Of a stretch of 64,000 bases of DNA, positions 7,573 through 14,823 are shown in pieces. The stretch covers positions 1,674,001 to 1,738,000 of the forward strand of contig NZ_CP114013.1 in NCBI RefSeq assembly GCF_028416635.1, in the 5' to 3' direction. The translations under genes and the position numbers were made by a program. How positions within the stretch are numbered: the first letter of the stretch is position 1; the number at the start of each line of letters is the position of its first letter. Source of the DNA: Baekduia alba. Lineage in GTDB: Bacteria > Actinomycetota > Thermoleophilia > Solirubrobacterales > Solirubrobacteraceae. The notes beneath the pieces are model-generated. The model searched no databases. It was not told where the DNA came from and worked only from the letters and a program-made list of their open reading frames with translations.

Positions 7573-8331
7573 TCAGAGGTTGTAGAGGAAGTCCAACCCG
7601 AGGTTGGACAGCGCGTGCTGGGCCTTGGCGTTGAGCGTGGTCAGCTCGCCGCTGAGGATCAGCAGGCCCATCACGATGAGGATCGCTCCGGAGACGGCCG
7701 TCACGATCACGTGGCGGTCGCGCAGCCAGCGGAAGGCGCCGGTGGCGCGGTCGAACGCGACGGCGGTGATCAGGAACGGGATCGCGAGGCCGAGCGAGTA
7801 GCAGGCCAGCAGCAGGCCGCCCTGGCCGACGGTGTCGGAGGTCGCCGCGGCGGCCAGGATCGAGGCGAGCGTGGGGCCGACGCACGGGGTCCAGGCGATC
7901 GCGAACGCCAGCCCGGCGATCACGGGGCCGCCGGCGCCGGCGCGGACGATCAGCGCCTCTGGACGCCACTCGCGGTTCAGGCGCGGGACGAAGAGCGTGC
8001 AGACGAAGAAGACGCCGAGGATCACGATCATCCAGCCGGCGATGCGGTTCAGCGTGTCCTGGTGGTCGTGCAGCGTCGAGCCGATGCCGGTCGCGCTCAT
8101 GCCCAGCGCGACGAACATCACCGTGAACGACAGGCAGAAGATGATCGCGGGGCCGAGGATCTTGCCCAGCGGGCGCTCCTCGCCGCGGATGTCCTCCAGG
8201 CTGACGCCGCTGATCGCCGACAGGTAGCCCGGGACGAGCGGGAGCACGCAGGGCGAGATGAAGGACACGAAGCCGACCGCGAAGGCGGCGAAGACGGTCG
8301 TGTCGACGTTGGTGGTGGCGGCGAGGATCAC
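7573..8331 (-). CDS. ccdA: Cytochrome c biogenesis / thiol-disulfide transmembrane protein CcdA
   Basis: A 252-aa membrane protein that moves reducing equivalents from cytosolic thioredoxin to extracytoplasmic thiols. It has about six membrane segments. The paired reactive cysteines are in ISPCVLPLVPG (Cys28) and AWTPCVGPT (Cys150), each beside the conserved prolines of the DsbD/CcdA family. Its partners lie just upstream on the same strand: a CcmH-like protein and a TlpA/ResA-like thioredoxin. Together they could keep apocytochrome c cysteines reduced. The ATG at 8331 is 6 bp after the ccmH stop. Confidence 0.93.
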   Translation of the reverse strand: MILAATTNVDTTVFAAFAVGFVSFISPCVLPLVPGYLSAISGVSLEDIRGEERPLGKILGPAIIFCLSFTVMFVALGMSATGIGSTLHDHQDTLNRIAGWMIVILGVFFVCTLFVPRLNREWRPEALIVRAGAGGPVIAGLAFAIAWTPCVGPTLASILAAAATSDTVGQGGLLLACYSLGLAIPFLITAVAFDRATGAFRWLRDRHVIVTAVSGAILIVMGLLILSGELTTLNAKAQHALSNLGLDFLYNL

Positions 8332-8337
8332 GGCGGG

Positions 8338-8805
8338 TCAGACGTCGTACCGGGCGAGATCTTCCTCGAGCCGGGCGGAGTCTGCGTCGGTCAAGCGGGG
8401 GCCGTCGGTGGCGGGCGCCTCCACGCGCTCGCGGCGGCGCCACTTCGGCAGCACGATCGCGGCGGCGATCAGCGCGAGGAGGACGAGGGCGATGGGGACG
8501 AGGTAGGCGGCGAGGCCGAAGCCGCTGTCCTTGGGGGAGGCCAGCACGCGGTCGCCGTAGTTGTCGACCAGCGCGTCCTTGATCTCGTCCTTGGTCTTGC
8601 CGGCCTTGATGAGCCGGACGATCTCGCGCCGCTCGGCGTCGGCCTGCGGCGAGTCGGCGATCGCGAGCGGGACGCCGCAGGAGACGCACATGACCTCGGA
8701 CTCGACGGCGTTCAGGGAAGTCCTGGGCTGCGGCGCAGCGGTGGCGGTCGCCGTCGCCGTCGCCGTGAGGAGGACCATCGCGATCAGGAGGGCGAGGCGC
8801 CTCAA
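8338..8805 (-). CDS. ccmH: CcmH/NrfF-type cytochrome c maturation protein
   Basis: A 155-aa protein with a signal peptide (RRLALLIAMVLL, then an Ala/Thr-rich stretch), a CVSC redox pair (Cys41, Cys44) in the place of the LRCxxC motif, the following ADSPQADAERREIVRLI...DEIKDALVDNYGDRVL pattern typical of CcmH, and one C-terminal membrane segment (about 100-123). CcmH reduces or holds apocytochrome c for haem ligation. The start is the TTG at 8805, which overlaps the tlpA stop; an ATG at 8772 would shorten the signal peptide. No ccmF, resB or ccsA is seen in the window. Confidence 0.85.
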   Translation of the reverse strand: MRRLALLIAMVLLTATATATATAAPQPRTSLNAVESEVMCVSCGVPLAIADSPQADAERREIVRLIKAGKTKDEIKDALVDNYGDRVLASPKDSGFGLAAYLVPIALVLLALIAAAIVLPKWRRRERVEAPATDGPRLTDADSARLEEDLARYDV

Positions 8806-9365
8806 GACTTCTGCGCCTCGGCGATCGCGCGGTTCAGGAAGGCCTGCTTGACGACGCCGCGGGAGACGGCGACGACGCGCCCCTTCGCGTCGATGACGAA
8901 CGTCTCGGGCAGCGCGCGGGTTCCGTACTTCTGGGCGAGGTCGGTGCCGACGTCGCGGAGCGAGGGGTAGCTGACCTTGAACTCGCGCTCGAACGCGGTG
9001 GAGTCGTCGGCGGCGTCGTTGAACGTCGCGCCGAGCACCGTGCCGAGGCCCTTGGCGGTGAGCTGCTGCTGGGTCTTCGCGAGGATCGGCGCCTCCGAGC
9101 GGCACGGCTCGCACCACGAGGCCCAGAAGTTCAGGACCACGATCTTGCCCTTGTAGTCCGCCAGCGACTGCTGACCCTCGCCGTTGAGGATCGGGCGAGC
9201 CATCGTCAGGCCCGGCGCGGTCGGCCGCTCACCCTTCTTGACGGCGTCGTCCAGCGTCGTGTCCTGCCCACCGTGGACGACCCCGTAGACGAGAAGCGCG
9301 ACCAACGCGGCCGCCAACCCACCGACCACGATCGGAACCACCCGCCTCTTGCGCACCTCGGTCAC
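8802..9365 (-). CDS. Membrane-anchored TlpA/ResA-like thioredoxin
   Basis: A 187-aa thiol-disulfide oxidoreductase. An N-terminal basic stretch and membrane anchor (about 9-30) precede an extracytoplasmic thioredoxin fold with the active site WASWCEPC (Cys85, Cys88), the cis-Pro segment ALPETFVID and the final strand GRVVAVSRG. Such proteins pass electrons from CcdA to apocytochrome c or other exported thiols. It overlaps the ccmH-like gene by 4 nt and starts at the ATG at 9365. First gene of the three-gene redox operon. Confidence 0.9.
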   Translation of the reverse strand: MTEVRKRRVVPIVVGGLAAALVALLVYGVVHGGQDTTLDDAVKKGERPTAPGLTMARPILNGEGQQSLADYKGKIVVLNFWASWCEPCRSEAPILAKTQQQLTAKGLGTVLGATFNDAADDSTAFEREFKVSYPSLRDVGTDLAQKYGTRALPETFVIDAKGRVVAVSRGVVKQAFLNRAIAEAQKS

Positions 9366-9434
9366 GGCGCACAGGGTATTGCGACGTCCCGTTGCGCCGG
9401 TGTTAGGCCTGATCGCCTAGACTCCACCTCCCGC

Positions 9435-9507
9435 GCGGGTGTAGCTCAGTTGGTAGAGCGTTGGCTTCCCAAGCCAAAGGTCGCGGGTTCGACCCCCGTC
9501 GCCCGCT
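9435..9507 (+). tRNA. tRNA-Gly (anticodon CCC)
   Basis: Full cloverleaf: acceptor GCGGGTG/CGCCCGC, D arm with GCTCAGTTGGTAGAGC, anticodon stem TTGGC/GCCAA with loop TTCCCAA, so the anticodon is CCC and reads GGG. The T arm is GCGGG-TTCGACC-CCCGT. The discriminator is T, as in bacterial tRNA-Gly. The 3' CCA is not encoded. Confidence 0.95.
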
Positions 9508-9508
9508 T

Positions 9509-9538
9509 CCGAAAGTCCCTGGAGTACCGGACTTTCGG
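9509..9538 (+). terminator. Hairpin directly after tRNA-Gly
   Basis: Perfect ten-pair stem CCGAAAGTCC (9509-9518) with GGACTTTCGG (9529-9538). The ten-base loop can itself form GG/CC. It starts two bases past the tRNA, so it is likely a terminator or processing signal. No T-run follows. Confidence 0.7.
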
Positions 9539-9714
9539 CTGGGTCGCGCCCAGCGAGCGCGATGGTGTCTCCACCGCATTGCAGCATCCCGGCGCCCCGA
9601 GAAGGGCACACCGGGCCCTGGAGACCCGTCGCGACGGCTCAGCATCGTCGCCGCCAGAAAGAACATCGACCGCCGCAACGCGGTCAGGCCGCCCGCGCCA
9701 CTACCGTCTTGCAC

Positions 9715-10347
9715 ATGGCTTCCAGTGATGGCGTGCGTTCGGTCAAGATCGGCGCCGACGAGCGGACCGGTTGGTCCTCCGAGCGCCCGCAGCGCACGAG
9801 CTCCGGCCCCGGGCGCCCGAAGCGGCCGGCCGGACGCGCGCTCGCCGTCGCGGCGTCCGACACGCTGAGCTTCCCGTCCGGGAGCCTGGTGGTCGTCACG
9901 GGCGCCGACGCGGTGACCGTCCACCGTCTCGTCGCGCGCCTGCTTCCGCGCCCCGCGCTGGTCTCCTACGACACGCTGGCGCGCGCCGTCGCCGAGAAGG
10001 TGCCGGCCGAGCAGGTCGGCGAGGTCACGCTGCGGCTGGTGGGCAAGCGCGTCGCCGAGCGGCAGGCCGAAGGCCAGGCGACCGTGATCGAGACCGGCGA
10101 TCTCTCCACCGAGCTGCGCTCCGCGCTGGCCGCACTCGCCGACCGGCGTGCCGGCTCCCACTTGGTCGTCCTGGACTCCGGCCGCAAGGCCGTCGGCGAC
10201 GACGAGCGCTTCGAGGCGCTTCGCGCGGTCGTCGCCGGCGCGCGCAGCGGCGAGATCGGCGCCGAGGGGTTCTCGACCGCCATGGTGCTCGGACGCGTCG
10301 ACCTCGACAAGGTCACCGGCATCGAGTTCGTGCAGCGCCGTCGCTGA
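9715..10347 (+). CDS. Uncharacterised protein with degenerate P-loop-like fold
   Basis: A 210-aa protein. A basic, Pro/Ser-rich N-terminus (about 1-45) is followed by a beta strand and turn, SGSLVVVTGADAVTVHRLVARLL (roughly 54-76), at the place of a Walker A loop but lacking the GKS/T. Later segments (ATVIETGDLSTELRSALAALADRR and HLVVLDSGRKA) resemble the layout of small nucleotide or polynucleotide kinases. This is my reading of strand order, not a database match; binding of ATP is doubtful without the lysine. The ATG at 9715 follows the gene-poor stretch after the tRNA. Function unknown. Confidence 0.7.
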   Translation: MASSDGVRSVKIGADERTGWSSERPQRTSSGPGRPKRPAGRALAVAASDTLSFPSGSLVVVTGADAVTVHRLVARLLPRPALVSYDTLARAVAEKVPAEQVGEVTLRLVGKRVAERQAEGQATVIETGDLSTELRSALAALADRRAGSHLVVLDSGRKAVGDDERFEALRAVVAGARSGEIGAEGFSTAMVLGRVDLDKVTGIEFVQRRR

Positions 10348-10462
10348 GCGGACCGAACGGCGGGGGCTCCCGCGGAGAATGCCGCTTTGCGCAGGGAGCG
10401 AGAGCGGTCAGTCGTTGCCTTGCATGGAGAGGGGAAGCCTGAGCGGTTCCAGCTTGGCGCGC

Positions 10463-10488
10463 CATTTCATATTTCGAAACATGAGATG
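10463..10488. other. AT-rich 26-bp imperfect palindrome
   Basis: The core TCATATTTCGAAACATGA (10467-10484) is palindromic except for one pair. It extends outward as CAT...ATG after one further mismatch. It is strikingly AT-rich for this genome and lies in the 210-bp gap between two convergent genes, where no promoter is expected. Candidate protein-binding site or RNA hairpin. Confidence 0.6.
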
Positions 10489-10557
10489 TAGACCGTGGGG
10501 GAGGTCCCGCCCCAGGTCCTCTGGCATGCGTGACGCCGCTCCCGGCCGCCGCCCCGC

Positions 10558-10938
10558 CTACGCCTTCGCCACGATCGGCCCCGCGCCGCCGTCGACGTCG
10601 CAGCACGCGTCGAAGTCGCAGGCCCCGCGGCAGACGCAGACGGTTCCGTCGTTCGTGCACACGCAGCTCACGAGGCCCTTGTCGTCGATGTCCTCGCCGT
10701 CGCGGGCGAACGTCACGTAGATCGTCATCGAGGTGCGCACTTCGATGTCGCCCTCGACGCGCTCCTGCTGGCTGCCGAGGAAGGCGCGGGCGCGCTCGGC
10801 GCCCTCCTTCATGAGGATCTCCTCGACGATGCCCTTCCACCGGTCACCGAGGATCTCGCCCGCCAGGCGCTGCTCGTGTCGTTGTCCGGCGCTCCCGCAA
10901 CCGCAGTCGCCGCTATCCGTCGTCTTGGCCATCTCCAC
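10558..10938 (-). CDS. Small cysteine-rich protein
   Basis: A 126-aa protein with three cysteine clusters: CGCG near residue 12-15, CVCTNDGTVCVC near 90-101, and GACDFDACC near 104-112. The middle (about 30-80) is a helical-plus-strand region (WKGIVEEILMKEG, TSMTIYVTFARDG). The pattern suggests binding of zinc or an iron-sulfur cluster, or a set of disulfides, but there is no export signal. No family recognised. The ATG at 10938 or the internal ATG two codons on (MAKTT) may start it. Followed by the gap holding the AT-rich palindrome. Confidence 0.7.
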   Translation of the reverse strand: MEMAKTTDSGDCGCGSAGQRHEQRLAGEILGDRWKGIVEEILMKEGAERARAFLGSQQERVEGDIEVRTSMTIYVTFARDGEDIDDKGLVSCVCTNDGTVCVCRGACDFDACCDVDGGAGPIVAKA

Positions 10939-11013
10939 GTCTCCGATCCACGGCCTTCAGAACGTCGCCGGTGAGCGTAACCACAAGGATGGCGACCCCG
11001 CAAGGCCCTCGGC

Positions 11014-11949
11014 TCAGGCGTCGATGCGCGGCAACGCCACGACCTGTGCGTCGCGTGAGACCTGGCGCACCTCGCTCGGCACGTCGGCGAGCTGCACGCG
11101 TCGGACGAAGTCCTGCGGGCGGCCGAGCGGCGAGAAGAAGTTGTCGTAGTGGGTCGGCACGACGACGCGGGGATCGAGCTTGGGCAGGATCCGCTGCCAG
11201 TAGCGCGGCGTCACGCTGCGTCCCGCCACGCCGGCCAGGAACACGTCGACCGGGCCGTCGCGCAGCTCGGCGTCGTTGAGGTCGGCGCTGCCCTGGTGGT
11301 AGAGCGCCACGCCGGCGACGTCGATGCGGATCCCGTAGACGGCGCCGCACCGGTAGCTGCCGGGCGCGAGGCCGCTGAGGTGCTCGCACGTCAGCTCGCC
11401 GTCCATCGGCACCTTGCGGCCGAACAGGAGCTTGGAGTGCCGGCTGGGAACGAAGCGGACCACGAACGGCCCCAGCTCGTAGGGCTGATGCGGAAGCACC
11501 TCGACCGCCTGGTCGCCAACACCGTGCAGCCGCATCAGGTGCGCGAGCGACGCCGACCCGTAGGCCTTGGCCCCGTACCGGCGCGCCAGCGCGGGCGCGT
11601 CCACGGCGTGGTCGAAGTGCGTGTGCCCGACGAGGATCCCGGCGACCGGTCCGGGAGCGCTCGCGTAGCGGTCGAGCATGCCCGCGTCCGGCAACGTCCG
11701 GCGCCGCAGCAGCAGCGAGCGCAGCGGCACGCGCGAGACGTAGGGGTCGATGAAGATCGACACGCCCCCGTAGGTCAGCCGGTAGCCGGACACGCCGAGC
11801 CACCGCACGTCGAGCCCCGCCGGGAGGTCGAGCGGGACCCGCTCCAGCTCCCGCGCCGCCTGCGCATCGTCGTCGGACACCACCACAGCATCGCCTGCGC
11901 GCTCGACCGCGTCCAACGGCAACGGCGCGCTCAGCGAGGAGACGGGCAT
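11014..11949 (-). CDS. MBL-fold metal-dependent hydrolase
   Basis: Metallo-beta-lactamase superfamily enzyme of about 311 aa. The zinc motif HTHFDHAVD is present, with later ligands in RFVPSRHSKLLF, the strand VALYHQGSAD, and the terminal VVVPTHYDNFFSP. This layout is of the UlaG/NAPE-PLD-like branch that hydrolyses phosphoesters or lactones; the substrate is unknown. The start is unsure: the ATG at 11949 gives a short lead before LDVRWLGVSGYRL, while an in-frame GTG at 12033 would add 28 residues of low conservation. The small membrane-protein gene ends nine bases upstream of that GTG. Confidence 0.87.
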   Translation of the reverse strand: MPVSSLSAPLPLDAVERAGDAVVVSDDDAQAARELERVPLDLPAGLDVRWLGVSGYRLTYGGVSIFIDPYVSRVPLRSLLLRRRTLPDAGMLDRYASAPGPVAGILVGHTHFDHAVDAPALARRYGAKAYGSASLAHLMRLHGVGDQAVEVLPHQPYELGPFVVRFVPSRHSKLLFGRKVPMDGELTCEHLSGLAPGSYRCGAVYGIRIDVAGVALYHQGSADLNDAELRDGPVDVFLAGVAGRSVTPRYWQRILPKLDPRVVVPTHYDNFFSPLGRPQDFVRRVQLADVPSEVRQVSRDAQVVALPRIDA

Positions 11950-12042
11950 CGGAAGCGTGTTGGCGGCGCCGACGGCACCGACGCGACGCGCCTCCCGAGG
12001 CAAGATGCAGGGAAGGGACGGTGGATCCCACACGCAGGCCGG

Positions 12043-12420
12043 CTACCAGAGCAGCAGCACAGCGCACCAGCCAGCGAGGCTGATGATCGCGATCACAAGC
12101 GGAGCGCCGGCTCGTCGTTCGCCCCCAGGCCGCAGTCGCACGGCCGCCGCCGTGCCGATGAGAGGCAGTGCGTACCAGAGGATCAAGAAGCCGGGTCGGC
12201 TCACCTCTCCCGACTCTCTAGGCGTTCCGAACGCGATCAAGCACGTCAGCAGCCCGAGGTAGACGAAGACGGCCGCAGTGGACGTGCGAAAGGTGCGGAT
12301 CGCGGCACGTCGACCCTGCGGAGGCTCGACGCCGACGGCCGGCGCGTCGGGCCAGTCGGCCGAGGGGCCGGACGAACTTCTGCGTTGCTCGTCGCGGGCC
12401 AAGTCAACGATTGTGCCCAT
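12043..12420 (-). CDS. Small three-TM membrane protein
   Basis: A 125-aa protein of unknown family. A polar N-terminus (about 1-43) is followed by three hydrophobic segments, roughly AAVFVYLGLLTCLIAFG, GFLILWYALPLIGTAAAV and PLVIAIISLAGWCAVLLLW, the last reaching the C-terminus. The ATG at 12420 sits at a divergent junction with the next small membrane protein. It may form an operon with the downstream MBL hydrolase. Confidence 0.6.
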   Translation of the reverse strand: MGTIVDLARDEQRRSSSGPSADWPDAPAVGVEPPQGRRAAIRTFRTSTAAVFVYLGLLTCLIAFGTPRESGEVSRPGFLILWYALPLIGTAAAVRLRPGGERRAGAPLVIAIISLAGWCAVLLLW

Positions 12421-12512
12421 ACCTCCGCACGGCTACCACGTTCCGCGTGGAGCCCGTCCGGGTTCACGCGACGGCGGAGCGGATCGCGGAGTGCACAAGA
12501 AAGCAGAACGCG

Positions 12513-12776
12513 ATGTACCGGGACTACGATCGGGAGCAGATGCACAACGATCGCCCCGCTGCGCGCCACGTGTGGCAGTTCGCGTTGCGCCACGCGTGGA
12601 AGCTGCCGTTGCTCCCGTTGCTCTTCGACCTGCCGGCGCCCGTCAAATACGCCTGCGCGGCGGTCCTTGTGGTCCTGGTGGTGGTCGACGTCGTGCGCTA
12701 CGCGCGTCGTCGGCGTCGACCTACGCGCCCCGGCTCCCCGGCCGCCGACACGTCAGGCACGCGCCGGCGAACGTGA
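12513..12776 (+). CDS. Small membrane protein, basic C-terminus
   Basis: An 87-aa protein with a charged N-terminus, an amphipathic or hydrophobic stretch (WKLPLLPLLFDLP) and one clear membrane segment (AAVLVVLVVVDVV), then a run of arginines and a Ser/Pro tail. Codon third positions are strongly G/C, which supports coding. The frame is open further upstream to 12411, so the start is unsure; I chose the ATG at 12513. No family recognised. Confidence 0.5.
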   Translation: MYRDYDREQMHNDRPAARHVWQFALRHAWKLPLLPLLFDLPAPVKYACAAVLVVLVVVDVVRYARRRRRPTRPGSPAADTSGTRRRT

Positions 12777-12862
12777 TCGCCCCGCAGGTGGGACAGGATG
12801 CAGGCTGGCTCATGGACACGGCATGTACCGCGAGCCGGAGCGTCCCATCCGCCCGACGCGCG

Positions 12863-13057
12863 TCAGGCCGTCAGGATCGCAGCCCAGACGCAGGCGCCGA
12901 GCACGGTCGCCGCGCCGACTCGGAGGCTGCGGCGGCGGTCGCCCGTCACCCAGATCTGGAGGGCGAGGAGCAGGCCCGCGAGCGGGACCACGACCGCGAT
13001 GACCAGCGGAAGGAGCTCCGGCGCCCACGCGCTGATCCAGCTCCGCATGGGCGCCAT
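12863..13057 (-). CDS. Small two-TM protein
   Basis: A 64-aa protein with two hydrophobic segments (LLPLVIAVVVPLAGLLLALQIWV and RVGAATVLGACVWAAILTA) joined by a basic GDRRRS turn. It starts five bases after the methyltransferase stop, so it is probably co-transcribed with it. Small size keeps confidence moderate. Function unknown. Confidence 0.55.
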   Translation of the reverse strand: MAPMRSWISAWAPELLPLVIAVVVPLAGLLLALQIWVTGDRRRSLRVGAATVLGACVWAAILTA

Positions 13058-13061
13058 CCTG

Positions 13062-13934
<873 letters not shown>

Positions 13935-13954
13935 ACGATCAAGGTCCCTGCGCG

Positions 13955-14260
13955 ATGGCCGATCTCGACGGTGACGACAGTTCTTTGCTGGAGGGGATTC
14001 GCATGACGTTGCTGTTGGGGGTGTTGATGCTGGGGAGCGTGGCCTGGGTGGCCAAGGACGCGTCCGAGCGGAACTGGAGCGGGAACACGTTCGCCGACGC
14101 GTCGTGGAAGTGGGTGCTCGGGGTGCTGCTGCTGTGGTTCGTCGCGCTGCCGCTGTACTTCGTCCATCGGCGGCGCGTGCCGCTTCTGGGCGCCGGTGGG
14201 TCCGACCCGTTCGACACGCCCGAGCGGCCGAGCTCGGTGCCGCCGCCCGGGAGCCGCTGA
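13955..14260 (+). CDS. Small two-TM membrane protein
   Basis: A 101-aa protein. The two hydrophobic segments are MTLLLGVLMLGSVAWVA and WVLGVLLLWFVALPLYFVH, separated by a polar loop DASERNWSGNTFADASW, with a cytosolic RRR stretch and a Pro-rich tail. It starts 20 bp from the divergent methyltransferase start. No family recognised. Confidence 0.6.
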   Translation: MADLDGDDSSLLEGIRMTLLLGVLMLGSVAWVAKDASERNWSGNTFADASWKWVLGVLLLWFVALPLYFVHRRRVPLLGAGGSDPFDTPERPSSVPPPGSR

Positions 14261-14327
14261 GGGCGCGCCGGTCTTCCGGAGCCGTCCGGGTGGTCGGCGA
14301 TACTGCCTGCATCGACTGAGAAAAAGC

Positions 14328-14356
14328 GCCCCCGCGCCGCGCCAACGGCCGGGGGC
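14328..14356 (+). other. Strong hairpin in the leader of the recCBD operon
   Basis: GCCCCCG (14328-14334) pairs with CGGGGGC (14350-14356) and encloses GCCG/CGGC, with one bulged C. It is preceded by five A's and lies just upstream of the AAGGAG that serves the gene at 14380. It may end the transcript from 13955 or act as a leader structure; there is no T-run. Confidence 0.5.
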
Positions 14357-14379
14357 ATGGCCCAAGGAGCGCGTTCTCC

Positions 14380-14823
14380 ATGAGCATCGAGCAGCGTAAC
14401 GACGCCTGCCTGATCGCGGTCGACCGAGAGGTCGGCCAAGTCCTTCGCCTCCAGACGCTCGTCGTCCTGGAGGCCAACCACCATCACTTCGAGGACGTGC
14501 GCGGCCTCGGCCCGGACGCCCAGCGCGCGCTCGCGCGGATCTACCGCGACGCGTTCTCCGTGCTCGACGCGGTCGGGTGGGACCCGGCCGACGACGCCGG
14601 CGCGGCGGCGGCGCGGCGCGACGTCCCGCTGACCGCCGGCCACATGGACCAGCTCTGGCGCCGGCGGCGGGAGCTCGGCTTCGCGAACCTCGATCGGCTG
14701 GACCTCGACGGGCCGGACGTCGACCTCGCCGCGCTCACCGCCGACCGCGAGGCCGCGCAGACGCTGGACCGCCTCCAGGCCGAGTTCGCCCTCGCCGTCG
14801 CCCCAGCCGCCCGCCGTGCCTAA
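14380..14823 (+). CDS. Uncharacterised protein preceding recC
   Basis: A 147-aa soluble, mostly helical, acidic/arginine-rich protein. It contains EANHHHFEDVRGLGPDAQRALARIYRDAF and a DLDGPDVDLAALTADREAAQTLDRLQ helix. I recognise no family. AAGGAG lies 13 bases before the ATG at 14380. The stop overlaps the recC GTG by 8 nt, so it is the first gene of the recCBD operon and is a candidate accessory factor by position only. Confidence 0.7.
   Translation: MSIEQRNDACLIAVDREVGQVLRLQTLVVLEANHHHFEDVRGLGPDAQRALARIYRDAFSVLDAVGWDPADDAGAAAARRDVPLTAGHMDQLWRRRRELGFANLDRLDLDGPDVDLAALTADREAAQTLDRLQAEFALAVAPAARRA

Noticed and set aside
9562-9714. N-terminal extension of the gene at 9715
   Set aside because: The added residues have no gene-like third-position bias and cross the region just after the tRNA hairpin; the ATG at 9715 is preferred.
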